Positions 1-10,439 of a DNA stretch of 64,000 nt are shown piece after piece. The notes under the pieces are model-generated. The model was not told the DNA's origin. It was given only the letters and a program-made list of their open reading frames with translations, and did not search any database. This DNA is from Meloidogyne chitwoodi (lineage: Eukaryota; Nematoda; Chromadorea; Rhabditida; Meloidogynidae), in the NCBI GenBank assembly GCA_015183035.1, contig JACZZP010000009.1, positions 1,426,001-1,490,000 of the forward strand, written 5' to 3'. Both the position numbers and the translations under genes were made by a program. How positions within the stretch are numbered: position 1 is the first letter of the stretch; every line of letters begins with the position of its first letter.

Positions 1-294
1 TTGATACTATAATTAAATATTTTAATATTAATTTAATTTATATAAAAATTAACATTTGCAACTTTGTCAACTAATTCATTATACATTTTAATTTTTTGAG
101 TAAAATCACGTAAATGTGAACCAAAATTTCGATCTAAATTTGCCTGTAAATTTAATAAATAAATAAATTTTAAAATTAATTATTTTATTTACCCATAATG
201 AAAAGCTGAAAAGTAAACCACCAAAAACAAAAATCAATAAATTAGTAGTAAATAAAAATAATTTTATAGTTTTGTTAGCAATTCCGTAAACCAT
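1..294 (-). CDS. Tetraspanin, N-terminal part (runs off the left edge)
   Basis: The first exon starts at the ATG at 294 and encodes a short cytoplasmic start, then a hydrophobic segment (IKLFLFTTNLLIFVFGGLLF) ending in FSLW. A GT...AG intron of about 50 nt follows (donor gtaaat after the Trp codon). The second exon begins ANLDRNFGSHLRDF and continues to a donor gttaat; an acceptor AG lies about 7 bases from the window edge. A basic start, TM1 with an N/G-rich face and a small extracellular loop are the layout of tetraspanins, four-pass membrane organisers. The Cys-Cys-Gly loop that would prove it lies outside the window. Any other small multi-pass membrane protein remains possible. Confidence 0.6.
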
Positions 295-913
295 TTTTTA
301 AATTATATTTTTAAGTCAAATGCTAAATTATAAAACAAAATAAATTTACAAAAATTGAAAATATTTATATTTATTTATTTAATGTAAAAAATGGAGAATT
401 AACATTTTGCCAAAAATTAATGGAAATAATTGAAGATAAAATAAATGTACAAATAGTAATACACTGTATATTTATACTTTTTGTCATTTTTAAGTAAAAT
501 TTATGCAGTTTTAATAATAATAATAATCAATTTAAAAAGTAAATATATACATATGTACATATATTGATCTTTTTTTACTTTTTTCTCACACATTACTGAT
601 GGTTTTCGCTTATTTATTCTTCAGTTATAAATACAAATATATATTGTTTACTAGGTAATCTTTAATATTATTTTAAAATTTGTTTATAATAAAAACATTA
701 ATCAAACTAATTTATAATTAAAAAAGAAATAAGAAAAACTAAAAAAAAAATTATTTAATTAAAAATGAAGCTTAATTGGATTAATTTTTAAACTCTAAAC
801 AATTATTTTAATTGTAATAATAAATAATATAACACATTTTAATTTAATTATTGTTTATTATCAAATAACAAGCTAATACATTACAATTACATATTATTTA
901 GAAAATAATTAAA
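295..913. other. Intergenic AT-rich DNA
   Basis: I see no gene here. The stretch is mainly A/T with short direct TA-rich repeats, for example around 541-565. It separates two minus-strand genes and probably carries the promoter of the gene starting at 294. Confidence 0.6.
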
Positions 914-1447
914 TCAATTATTCGTTTCTTTCTTTTCTTCCATTTTGAAATCAACTTCATCTGGTTCAATTGTCAGCAGAGCACTATCTGTGGTAGGACT
1001 TGATGTAGTTGTTGATAAAACTATTCGGCTTGCTTTTTCTCCTCGTTTCTTCATCTGGCTGGCACTCTCCCTCTCCTTTACCTTTATATTTCCAGCATTT
1101 TGTTTTACAATCGGCATTCGAATTCTGGCTTGTGCAGCTTGTCTCTTTGCTTTATCGGGGGTGGCTGAATATCGTCTCTTTTTAGTAGCAGAATTAGTAC
1201 GTTTTTCAGGTGCAATAGGAGACTTTAATTTTGATTTTCTTTGTTTATCCTCCTTGTCCTCTGCTGACTTCTTCTTTTTGCCGCAAAAGCACCAAATCGC
1301 AGAAAACGTTATGAAGAAACTTAAAATTAATAAATTTAAAACAAATATTAAAAAGTAAAGAACATACATAGCAAACCCAGCAAAGATTGAAGAACAACCA
1401 TTCGGCGTTGTCAAGCCAAACACACAATAATGGAACGGTAATTGCAT
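914..1447 (-). CDS. Small single-pass membrane protein with basic tail, unknown function
   Basis: This is an uninterrupted 177-residue ORF. Residues about 20-54 are strongly hydrophobic (FAGFAMYVLYFLIFVLNLLI...) and form one transmembrane helix, followed at once by Cys-Gly-Lys-Lys-Lys-Lys. The rest is a highly basic, Ser/Thr-rich, probably disordered cytoplasmic tail (KKRRYSATPDKAKRQ) that ends in an acidic patch (IEPDEVDFKMEEKKE). Base composition is clearly richer in G+C than the flanks on both sides, which supports real coding. The ATG at 1447 is the first in frame. I do not recognise the family; it looks like a lineage-specific nematode membrane adaptor. The overlapping plus-strand frame is a shadow. 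Confidence 0.6.
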   Translation of the reverse strand: MQLPFHYCVFGLTTPNGCSSIFAGFAMYVLYFLIFVLNLLILSFFITFSAIWCFCGKKKKSAEDKEDKQRKSKLKSPIAPEKRTNSATKKRRYSATPDKAKRQAAQARIRMPIVKQNAGNIKVKERESASQMKKRGEKASRIVLSTTTSSPTTDSALLTIEPDEVDFKMEEKKETNN

Positions 1448-1657
1448 GAATGAATATGAAATAAATATTTAAAGTTTTATGTTTTTATACATTAACATTA
1501 TAACTTTTTATTAAATTTTATTTTTTCAAAAATTTGATAATTTTTAAATTAAAATTTAGCTTATAAAAAATCTGAAATTGTAGATTTTTTTTAATAATTT
1601 ATTAGATTTACATATATAATTTTTAAAATAAAATATATGTAAATATATATATAAATT

Positions 1658-3227
1658 TTATATTCTTCTTTTTGTTTTTCTTTTTGTCCAATTGTAAATA
1701 TATTTAAATTTTTTAATATAAAATATTCCAATTAAATCAATTAGCAAAGTAATACTTAAATAAATAAATAAATATTTAATTAATTAATTAAAATTTACAA
1801 TGCAAAAGTTGGAATTATTAAAAAAATTGTAAAAATTATAGAAATTGTTGAATTAGGAACAAAATCACCAAAACCTTTTTAAAAAATTAATAATTATTTT
1901 TAAAATAAATAAATAATGACCAATAGAAGTAATTGTAATAAAAACAAAATAAAAACAAGTAAATATATTCCAATTCTCCAAATAAAAATATAATAATGAT
2001 AATAAAGTCCAAAATAATAAAAATAAAATAAATAAACAAATAATTAATTCAAATCCAAATTTATTTTCTTCTTTTTTATTTAATTCTTTTTGTAATTTAT
2101 TTAGTGAACTTATTGATGTTGGTGATTTTTGTTCAGAATAAAATTTGTAATTTTTTTGGCATTTTTTATTTAAATTATTTAATCCTTTTTTATTTTAATT
2201 AAATTATTAAAATATTTAATTAATTAATTACTTAAAGCTTTTTTTCCATTTTCTTTATTTTTATTTATTTTAGAACATTTAATTATTTGTAGTCTAATTC
2301 TTCTTAAATATTTAATTAATATTCTATAAATCCAATGAAAAAATATTGAAAAAGTTTTAGATAAATCAGAAATAATTAATATAAAAAGTGGAATACCAAA
2401 AATAGCAAAAGGAAAAATTAATTTTTTTCCAATTAATGTCATTGGGACCAAATGTCCATATCCTTAAATATTAAAAATAATATAAAAATTAATTAAATAA
2501 CCAATTCTTGATATTAAAGATGTAGCAAAAAGAAGTGAATTAATAAATGACCAATTATTATTTAATTGTTTTGTTGGAATAATAGACATTCTTTTTTTAC
2601 CTCTTTTCCATCCAATTTCAAGTAATTTATTACTAAATTGATTAGTTTCTTTATAAAGTTTATCAATTGGAATTTGAGGTGAAATATTATGTAATTGTGC
2701 CATTAAATTTCTTTTTGTTATTTCAATTAATTCTTTTAAATGTTCATCTTCCTTTTAATTTTTAAATTTAAATTTAAATAATTAATTAACCTTTATTTCA
2801 TTTTCATTTTCAATAGAATAAAAAATAATTGCAATTATAAAAATATAAATAATTGTAATAATAAAAATAAAAATACGAGGAATTAATAATTCAATAATCT
2901 GTTATTTTTAAATTATTAATAAAAAATTAAATTAAAATTAAATTTTAGGACTAAAATTAATTTCAGATATTATTATTTTTATAATTAAATTTTAAATTAT
3001 TTTTTATTTTATTTTAATAAAAAATACATTTTTTCTTTTAGTTTTTTTAATAACAAATTTTGCATTATTATTTTTAATAAGTTCATTATTATCTTTATTT
3101 AAATTTATTTGGTATGGTCTTCTAGCCTCTGCCTAAAAAATAAAATAATTTTATAAAATATATTTATTTAATTTTATTAACAAACCAAGCTTATTTCTTC
3201 AGATTTATCAGAATCAGAATCAAACAT
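1658..3227 (-). CDS. Two-pore-domain (TWK/K2P) potassium channel
   Basis: Eight exons joined by GT/AG introns give a 390-residue frame (minus strand: 3227-3186, 3132-3028, 2898-2791, 2751-2502, 2462-2232, 2184-1921, 1874-1799, 1754-1658). Exon 3 encodes transmembrane segment M1. The first pore reads NNWSFINSLLFATSLISRIG, then the filter GYGHLVPMT across the exon 4/5 junction, then M2 (FPFAIFGIPLFILIISDLSK). After a charged linker come M3 and the second pore, WNIFTCFYFVFITITSIG, then GFGDFVP across the exon 6/7 junction, then M4. Two P-loops with GYG and GFG filters and a GIP in M2 are diagnostic of K2P leak channels, which set resting potential. Splitting both filter glycines across introns in phase supports the model. 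Which TWK subtype cannot be said. Confidence 0.85.
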
Positions 3228-3724
3228 AGGTATTTTAAATAATTATATTTAAATTAATAAAATAAAAATAAATATTGATTTTTAACTTTTTTATATTTTA
3301 TTATTATTTTCAAGAAAAAACTTTTTTATAAATAAATAAATTGAATAAAAATGTCATAGTAACAGGAGAAAAAAAAAGAAAGTATTTAGATAAAATAAAT
3401 AAAAAATTTAAATTATATTTAAAAAAACGAATGTCTAAAAAAGAACATAAAAGAATATAAAAAGTTAAGATTTTTATAAATATTTTACAAAAATATTAAT
3501 AATTATTATTTATATAATTTAATTTAATGTAAAAAGAATTTTAAAAAAGAACTAAAAAAAATTAATTTATTTACTATTAAAATAGATTTGTGGCTAAAAA
3601 ATAGATAGAACAATAGTTTTGTGATTAAAAGTAATTATGGCTTTAAAAAAAAGAAATAACAACATTTTTTCTATAAAATAAAAGAAAAAATTAAAAATAT
3701 AAAATTATTTGTTAAATAAAATAA
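3228..3724. other. Intergenic AT-rich spacer
   Basis: No coding frame, repeat or RNA gene recognised. I looked here for the missing Rep or helicase exons of the Helitron-like ORF at 3725-5785 and found none. Confidence 0.6.
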
Positions 3725-5785
3725 TTAACTAATTTCATACTGTGTATGAAAATTCTTATATTGTTTAGCGAAGGGGTGGGAGTTCCTAAGGATAGAGTCG
3801 AGTTTTTGGAGGGTTTGTGGGTCCACACGATCACCACCGCTTTGGATGTTTTGTGTGCGTATATCCAGTGCTTCATTAGCGTCAAGGATATACAATTGGG
3901 AAAAAGAGGGGACTAAGTTCCCTGAAAACATGGAACTTAAATGGCGAGTAAATTCTCCATTTAACATGAAGCATGTGGCACCATGTAAAGAAGAATCTTG
4001 GTGACCTACGGATATGGAGGCAAAGGCTAGGAGGGAATTATAAACATTTTCACTCTTAAGAAATTCCTTGGATTCGGCTGTATCGCCTTTAAGAAGGTCT
4101 TGTAATGGTTTAGGAGGGATATTATAAGAAGGGAGGGAAACACCGCCACAGCCACAACAATAAGAAGAGGAAATGGTTTTATATTGGTATTTATGATTAA
4201 TATTAATTTCGGAATTTAGTAAAAGGGCGGAACAGTAATAACAGGCACCATCGCCTAAATTACCAGAGTCATATAGGTCTGCTGTATGTTTCGCACGAAC
4301 ATCAGCGCAGGGAAAGCCTTTATGGCGACGGGTACAATAGCTATCAATGGGATTTTGGGAGGAAATAGAAGGTACGGGGATGGGGATGACAGCAGTGGAA
4401 GTGCTATCATTTGATCGGGTCTTAATGCGATCTGATCGCCGCAAGGTTTTTGTTGGTGGGTCGGGTTGTAAGAAAATGATAGGCTCATCGCAGACGATAA
4501 CGCCTTCATTGGGAACATGTTCGACGACATGTGGAGCCGAAAAAGGGTGGTATTGAACGTTATCATTGGACAACAGTTCATTAAGGTGCCATAGTATCCG
4601 TCTTTGTTGAGTAATAATATTAAAATTTTGGAATAATAAATTACGGGAATTAAAAAGCCAGGCCTCGGCATATAAACAGATAAAGTACCCACAACTATGG
4701 CCGTCGTTTTGATGGGTAAAAAGGTGGGAAGGATACGAAGTAATAATTATTTCATTAATAGGAATATTAGTGAGGTGGTTAATAAAAAATTGAAGAATAA
4801 GAATACGCTCATTATTGTCTAACCTTGAAGTAAAAGGCGACGACAATGAATCTATAAAAAAGGTACCATGGGTGGAATCCCATACTACCAAGGTCCAATG
4901 TCCAGGGAAATGTAGAGGAAACAAAATTATCTCAGGAATTTCACCATGGACATGACCATAACATAAGAATTGGATCTCTTCATTAGAAAAATTTGGATTA
5001 AAGGAATCTGGGTTTGTACCCATGGGATTTACTACAACAACTCGGTTGTTAGTAATGGTTGATAAATAAGAAAGGAACGCATAAATATCGTTGCTAGATA
5101 GCCACTCTGAAAGATTATTCCAGAGTGTTTCGATATGAAGGGGATTATTGGGAAGGTCATTTACGTGAAGGGACATTAAGGTACGATTACAAATGGAATT
5201 GTGATCATTTGAAATTTCGGTGACAAAATTAAGAAGGGGTAAATTGGAAAAATCTATAACATTATGGATTGGGGCAGTTAATTGCTTTTTTGGCCTACCG
5301 CCAACACCTTTACGCTTGTTTTTTGGGCGCCCACGCTTAGTATTAGAGGATATACTACAAGAGGAAGAAGCACGGGATGTATAATGTGAGGAAGAATCAC
5401 AATAAGAAAGTAGACTATAAGTGTCGACAGAGGAATCACGTGTCTTCCTCTGCTTCCTTGGCACAAAGGCTTCGGAATTAAGTGAAAATGGGGTCAATGG
5501 TGTTGTTGGGGTATGAGGTGTGGAAGGAACAATATCATCAGTTGGGTCAGAAATGGAAACATTATCAAAAGTAAACATTAATTGATTTTGGAAAAATCGG
5601 GAGGTTTGCGAAGGAACAGAATCACCACCCTGAGACGGGTTGTTAACAATATGCAGGTTAGAATACTGATTAGACGGCTCTGGCTGCGCAGAATCATCAG
5701 AGCTCTGAAGAGAGCTGTTTGGGTTAGCGATAGCTAAATAGCTTTCGCGATTCTTTTTGCGCTTTAATTCTTGTTTTTTTGGCAT
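3725..5785 (-). CDS. Helitron-derived ORF: AT-hooks + Ulp1/C48-like protease + Helitron N-terminal region, truncated
   Basis: A single 686-residue ORF without introns. Residues 1-140 are low-complexity and Ser-rich. Residues about 150-170 carry two AT-hook-like motifs (KRGRPK and GGRPKK). Residues about 285-375 look like a Ulp1/SENP (C48) cysteine protease: FPGHWTLVVWD (His), FFIDSL (Asp) and QNDGHSCGYF (Gln, Cys). Residues about 460-475 add LRRSDRIKTR. From about 500 on, CYYCSALLLNSE, CCGCGGVSLP, LLKG, NSLLAFASISVG, SQLYILD and HPFAKQYKNFH match the conserved region upstream of the Rep domain in Helitron transposases. The HUH relaxase and helicase parts are absent: the frame stops just where they should begin. 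Base composition is much less AT-rich than the neighbours, consistent with a mobile origin. It is either a truncated Helitron or a co-opted fusion. Confidence 0.75.
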   Translation of the reverse strand: MPKKQELKRKKNRESYLAIANPNSSLQSSDDSAQPEPSNQYSNLHIVNNPSQGGDSVPSQTSRFFQNQLMFTFDNVSISDPTDDIVPSTPHTPTTPLTPFSLNSEAFVPRKQRKTRDSSVDTYSLLSYCDSSSHYTSRASSSCSISSNTKRGRPKNKRKGVGGRPKKQLTAPIHNVIDFSNLPLLNFVTEISNDHNSICNRTLMSLHVNDLPNNPLHIETLWNNLSEWLSSNDIYAFLSYLSTITNNRVVVVNPMGTNPDSFNPNFSNEEIQFLCYGHVHGEIPEIILFPLHFPGHWTLVVWDSTHGTFFIDSLSSPFTSRLDNNERILILQFFINHLTNIPINEIIITSYPSHLFTHQNDGHSCGYFICLYAEAWLFNSRNLLFQNFNIITQQRRILWHLNELLSNDNVQYHPFSAPHVVEHVPNEGVIVCDEPIIFLQPDPPTKTLRRSDRIKTRSNDSTSTAVIPIPVPSISSQNPIDSYCTRRHKGFPCADVRAKHTADLYDSGNLGDGACYYCSALLLNSEININHKYQYKTISSSYCCGCGGVSLPSYNIPPKPLQDLLKGDTAESKEFLKSENVYNSLLAFASISVGHQDSSLHGATCFMLNGEFTRHLSSMFSGNLVPSFSQLYILDANEALDIRTQNIQSGGDRVDPQTLQKLDSILRNSHPFAKQYKNFHTQYEIS

Positions 5786-5971
5786 GATTTTTAAATATAT
5801 TAAAATTTAATTTTAAACCCAAAGATTTAAGAAGAGAAAAAGATAATTAGAAAGAAGGAGATAATGAGAGAAAATGACAAAGGAAGAGGAAAAGATAGAA
5901 GAAAAGAGCAGAAAATAAAATTAAAACAATAAAATGATAAAAAATAAAAATAATTTTGGAGAAAATAGGAT

Positions 5972-6038
5972 CCGTTACCCATTACGCCCAGGAAAAAATT
6001 AAAAAATAGAACCGTTACCCATATACGCCCAGGAAAAT
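5972..6038. repeat. Two-copy 40-bp direct repeat upstream of the Helitron ORF
   Basis: The string CCGTTACCC...TACGCCCAGGAAAA occurs at 5972-5996 and again at 6012-6038, a spacing of 40 bp. It lies about 200 bp upstream of the Helitron-like ORF start, so it could be promoter or subterminal repeat sequence. Function is unknown. Confidence 0.6.
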
Positions 6039-6088
6039 CAAAAATCAACAAAAAAATAGGTCCAAATAATAATTAAGTGTAAGAAAGG

Positions 6089-6174
6089 AAGTTCTGCTAA
6101 ATAACTACGCATAAACAAAGAAGAAACGTAAAATTACTTTTTAAAATATATTGCGTAGTCAAGAAGCAGAACTT
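6089..6174. repeat. Imperfect inverted repeat (23-bp arms)
   Basis: AAGTTCTGCT...ACTACGCA (6089-6111) is matched in inverted orientation by TGCGTAGT...AGCAGAACTT (6152-6174), with a mismatched centre of about 5 bases in each arm and a 40-bp AT-rich loop. It could be a terminal or subterminal hairpin of the adjacent Helitron-like element or a tiny separate foldback. Confidence 0.6.
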
Positions 6175-6199
6175 AAATCAAATGAAATATAAATAAATT

Positions 6200-6790
6200 C
6201 TCCGCAATCAATAAATCGATAATGGTGAGAGGTGGTGGCCAGATTCACCAAAATAAATTTAATAATTGGAAGTGAGGGAAAGGATCTATCCAAGGCTTAT
6301 GCCGTACACCAATACAGCCCTCAGAAAGATGCACAGAATTGGCATCACCTGGGGGGTACCAGATGATGTGTGGATTCCCAATGGTGCGAAAGTTGGGGGT
6401 ACAATAAAAGGAGCGGAGTCTACCTGGGCGACTTCCTTCCAGAGTTGAGGTCAAGAATGAGGCCCACCTAAAGGTTCAAAGCATGATGCATACCAGTATT
6501 GGCAACCGCTCAGTAGGCTAGTATGCATTATATTTTAGATCCGAAAATTTTATTTTTATTTTTTTTGTCCCGAAAACATGCTTTTTACCAGTAGGTGAAT
6601 TGACAACACCTCATTCTATTACTCAACAGAGGTCAGAAATAACCACTTTGAGGTAGCTAAGAAATTCGAACAAACGATAACTGTGCAATGCACCGAAGTG
6701 CTGTTACCGAGTGTGTTGTGAAAACCCTCAAATTATATAGCAGCTGGGTTGCTCAAGGCGCGCGAAGTCCAAGATTAACCCAGGTGACTA
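6200..6790. other. Non-coding stretch of moderate GC, probably mobile-element DNA
   Basis: Composition is far less AT-rich than typical intergenic DNA here. Short frames exist on both strands (6245-6454 minus, 6266-6448 plus) but neither shows a recognisable domain. A hairpin with 8-bp perfect arms (ATGCATAC 6486-6493, GTATGCAT 6521-6528) lies within it. It is likely the flank of the Helitron-like element or another decayed transposon. Confidence 0.4.
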
Positions 6791-6865
6791 CATAATTATA
6801 TTGGGGGAAGATCTCTTCATTATAAGAAACCCCAAAAGGGGAGGGAAGGAACAATACAAAAAAGT

Positions 6866-8200
6866 GAAAGAAGAAGAAGAAAAGAAGAAGAAGAAAAGAA
6901 GAAGAAGAAAAGAAGAAGAAGAAAAGAAGAAGAAGAAAAGAAGAAGAAGAAAAGAAGAAGAAGAAAAGAAGAAGGAGAAAAGAAGAAGAAGAAAAGAAGA
7001 AGAAGAAAAGAAGAAGAAGAAAAGAAGAAGAAGAAAAGAAGAAGAAGAAAAGAAGAAGAAGAAAAGAAGAAGAAGAAAAGAAGAAGAAGAAAAGAAGAAG
7101 AAGAAAAGAAGAAGAAGAAAAGAAGAAGAAGAAAAGAAGAAGAAGAAAAGAAGAAGAAGAAAAGAAGAAGAAGAAAAGAAGAAGAAGAAAAGAAGAAGAA
7201 GAAAAGAAGAAGAAGAAAAGAAGAAGAAGAAAAGAAGAAGAAGAAAAGAAGAAGAAGAAAAGAAGAAGAAGAAAAGAAGAAGAAGAAAAGAAGAAGAAGA
7301 AAAGAAGAAGAAGAAAAGAAGAAGAAGAAAAGAAGAAGAAGAAAAGAAGAAGAAGAAAAGAAGAAGAAGAAAAGAAGAAGAAGAAAAGAAGAAGAAGAAA
7401 AGAAGAAGAAGAAAAGAAGAAGAAGAAAAGAAGAAGAAGAAAAGAAGAAGAAGAAAAGAAGAAGAAGAAAAGAAGAAGAAGAAAAGAAGAAGAAGAAAAG
7501 AAGAAGAAGAAAAGAAGAAGAAGAAAAGAAGAAGAAGAAAAGAAGAAGAAGAAAAGAAGAAGAAGAAAAGAAGAAGAAGAAAAGAAGAAGAAGAAAAGAA
7601 GAAGAAGAAAAGAAGAAGAAGAAAAGAAGAAGAAGAAAAGAAGAAGAAGAAAAGAAGAAGAAGAAAAGAAGAAGAAGAAAAGAAGAAGAAGAAAAGAAGA
7701 AGAAGAAAAGAAGAAGAAGAAAAGAAGAAGAAGAAAAGAAGAAGAAGAAAAGAAGAAGAAGAAAAGAAGAAGAAGAAAAGAAGAAGAAGAAAAGAAGAAG
7801 AAGAAAAGAAGAAGAAGAAAAGAAGAAGAAGAAAAGAAGAAGAAGAAAAGAAGAAGAAGAAGAAAAGAAGAAGAAGAAAAGAAGAAGAAGAAAAGAAGAA
7901 GAAGAAAAGAAGAAGAAGAAAAGAAGAAGAAGAAAAGAAGAAGAAGAAAAGAAGAAGAAGAAAAGAAGAAGAAGAAAAGAAGAAGAAGAAAAGAAGAAGA
8001 AGAAAAGAAGAAGAAGAAAAGAAGAAGAAGAAAAGAAGAAGAAGAAAAGAAGAAGAAGAAAAGAAGAAGAAGAAAAGAAGAAGAAGAAAAGAAGAAGAAG
8101 AAAAGAAGAAGAAGAAAAGAAGAAGAAGAAAAGAAGAAGAAGAAAAGAAGAAGAAGAAAAGAAGAAGGAGAAAAGAAGAAGAAGAAAAGAAGAAGAAGAG
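6866..8200. repeat. Giant homopurine microsatellite, 14-bp unit
   Basis: About 95 nearly perfect copies of GAAGAAGAAGAAAA. The plus strand is almost purely purine and the minus strand purely pyrimidine for more than 1.3 kb. Few variants are visible: single A-to-G changes near 6973 and 8167 and one unit longer by three bases near 7860. Because the unit has no stop codon in any frame, long artefact ORFs open on both strands (Lys/Arg/Glu repeats on plus, Phe/Ser/Leu on minus). I regard these as non-coding. Confidence 0.95.
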
Positions 8201-8203
8201 AAG

Positions 8204-8435
8204 AAGAAGATGATGAAGAGGAAGATGATGAAGAGGAAGAAAAGAAGAAGCAAAGAAGAAGAAGAGGAAGATGATGAAGAGGAAGATGATGAAGAGGAAG
8301 ATGATGAAGAGGAAGATGATGAAGAGGAAGATGATGAAGAGGAAGATGATGAAGAGGAAGATGATGAAGAGGAAGAAAAGAAGAAGCAAAGAAGAAGAAG
8401 AGGAAGATGAAGAAGAGGATGATGAAGAAGAGAAG
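8204..8435. repeat. Homopurine-biased 15-bp tandem repeat next to the 14-bp array
   Basis: The unit GATGATGAAGAGGAA repeats about eight times, mostly between 8265 and 8370. The block GAAGAGGAAGAAAAGAAGAAGCAAAGAAGAAG appears both before it (near 8230) and after it (near 8365), so a larger segment was duplicated. It grew out of, or next to, the 14-bp array. Confidence 0.85.
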
Positions 8436-8611
8436 AACAATAAAAGAAGTAATTTGGGTCTAAAATTAAATTTTAATATTTTTTAAATTTTTTATTTTTT
8501 CATTTTTAAATTTTTGATAATTTTTTTAAATTTTGTAACTGAATGGTTGGAAACCGAATTATGGGAGAAATGCAAAAGCTTATATAGGCTTTTTTCGACA
8601 CCAATAGTCAA

Positions 8612-8960
8612 GACTCGGGGTCGAGACTCGAGACTTTTGTTTAAATTGTCTCTATAGGCTCAAAATTGGGCTCGAACTTCTCTATCGAGCTCGGTATTGA
8701 ATTTTGATACCGAGACCAAAATCGAGACTCGGGGTCGAGACTGTTTAAATTGTCTCTATAGGCTCAAAATTGGGCTCGAACTTCTCTATCGAGCTCGGTA
8801 TTGAATTTTGATACCGAGACCAAAATCGAGACTCGGGGTCGAGACTGTTTAAATTGTCTCTAGAGGCTCAGAATTGGGCTCGAACTTCTCTATCGAGATC
8901 GGTATTGAATTTTGATACCGAGAACAAAGTCGAGACTCGGGGTAAAACTCGAGATTTTTA
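8612..8960. repeat. 104-bp tandem repeat, about three copies
   Basis: The marker TTAAATTGTCTCTATAGGCTC begins at 8641 and 8745, and with one change at 8849, giving a 104-bp period. Units hold several short palindromes around TCGAG (GGTCGAGAC, CTCGAACTTC, ATCGAGCTCGGTAT). No coding frame. The last unit is more diverged. Confidence 0.9.
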
Positions 8961-9419
8961 TCTAAAAGTTGTACCATGTCAATTTAGGTACCAAAGATTC
9001 GTGCTACAAACTTTTTATTGAATTTATTGAATTGCTCGTTCACAGTTTACCACCATTTAATAAATCTGTAAATTTTAACGGCGAGTCTCAATCTTTAACT
9101 GGAAGTAAGTTAAGGAAATTTTTTGCTTTAAGGGGCGACTATAACAAATTTTGTATGTAGAATAGAAAATATTGATTTAAACTCAATGATAAATGATATT
9201 TTTATGGAAAAATATAAATTTGTGTCATAAAAATTGTTATCCTAGCATATTTTTATTACAAGTTGCAATTCGTACACGAGGTCCCCGACCAAATTGCATT
9301 TACTCTTTTCGCTATAATTTTGCAATGGCTTTAATGAAATCCTTAATCCATATATCATTCGAAATCCCAAAGAATTCTCTACAATATATTATCTAAAATA
9401 TTTCAATACACCAAACCAA

Positions 9420-10170
9420 GTGAAACCCTACACACCCCCCAGATTTCAACTTCATATAAATTGATCATTTTTAGCCCAAAAATTTTATAAAAAATATTTC
9501 TAGACTCTGCTCTTCAAGGGCTTTCAAATGATATATCATTTGCCCATATTACATAACTTTTGATGTATGCCATTTTTCAACAAAAAATTTTTGATAAAAT
9601 TTATACCCAAAATTTTAAAAATCATAACTTTTTCAAAAGTGACCTTTTTTAAAATTTTAAAATCTATTAGGTGTTAAAAATTATGCTTGATTTTATAAAA
9701 ATACCTTTAGTCCAATCACATGGCAAAAAACTCAAAATTTTTTCAAAAAACCGAAAATTTTTGAATTTTAAGTTTTTCGACCATAATTACCCCTAACCAT
9801 AAAATTTTACAACATTTCTTCACTCAAAAAATAACTAATTTTTTGCTTTATTTATTAAACATTATTTCATTCAAATTCGACCAAAACTCGCTAAGTTAAG
9901 GTCGATTGAAATTTTTCAAAAATATTCCAAATGGGGTACGACCTCTTTCGAAAAATTTTGAAATTTTTTTCGCAAAAAAATGATTTTTATGGGGTAAGAA
10001 TACTCTCTGAACACGAATCCGGTATCTGAAAAATTTTTAAAAATTTTTCCGCAAAGTTACGGTCAAAAACCGTCAGAGTCCTAATCACTGTTAGGACTCC
10101 ATTGTCTGAGACTCAAGTGGACCCCAAACAGGTGATATGTTTTTCTGACCTCCAAAACATGCTCTACAAC
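9420..10170 (+). repeat. Dispersed repeat family, copy A
   Basis: About 700 bp whose order of landmarks recurs three more times in the window (about 10440-11180, 25600-26245, 27000-27760): GGGCTTTCAAATGATATATCATTTGCCCATATTACAT near 9518-9555, CATAACTTTTTCAAAAGT near 9621, ACTAATTTTTTGC near 9834, CGCAAAGTTACGGTCAAAAACCGT near 10050, and a run GACTCAAGTGGACCCC near 10110. No plausible protein was found. Confidence 0.75.
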
Positions 10171-10232
10171 ATGAGCGAGTAAAATCAGGTTTTGTAATTA
10201 GTTTCTTACTCCTCACCCTTTAAACGGTAGAG

Positions 10233-10429
10233 CGACACTTCCGGACCGACATTTCCGGACGCCCACAAAAGCTTACAAAGAAATTAGTTTATTTCCATCT
10301 TTAAAGGACCAATTGGTATAATAATTTATTCAACAACTTTGTAGCATGGTACTAAATATATATCCAAGTTTTGGACCAGAAGTTTGAGTCCAGAAGCGTT
10401 GGTCCGGAAATGTCGGTCCGGAAGTGTCG
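10233..10429. repeat. Foldback with perfect 28-bp inverted arms
   Basis: Positions 10233-10260 and 10402-10429 are exact reverse complements (core CTTCCGGACCGACATTTCCGG), separated by 141 bp. It lies between repeat copies A and B. Each arm itself repeats TCCGGACC-like words. It could be a short miniature element inserted between them; no clear target duplication was identified. Confidence 0.85.
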
Positions 10430-10439
10430 GCCTGCCCTT

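Noticed and set aside
6245..6454. Short frames on both strands near the Helitron-like element
   Set aside because: No family resemblance, opposite frames equally open, and the region looks like decayed element DNA.
6788..8440. 550-residue and 477-residue Phe/Ser/Leu ORFs (minus) and a 470-residue Lys/Arg/Glu ORF (plus)
   Set aside because: They are produced by the stop-free 14-bp and 15-bp microsatellite units on both strands at once.
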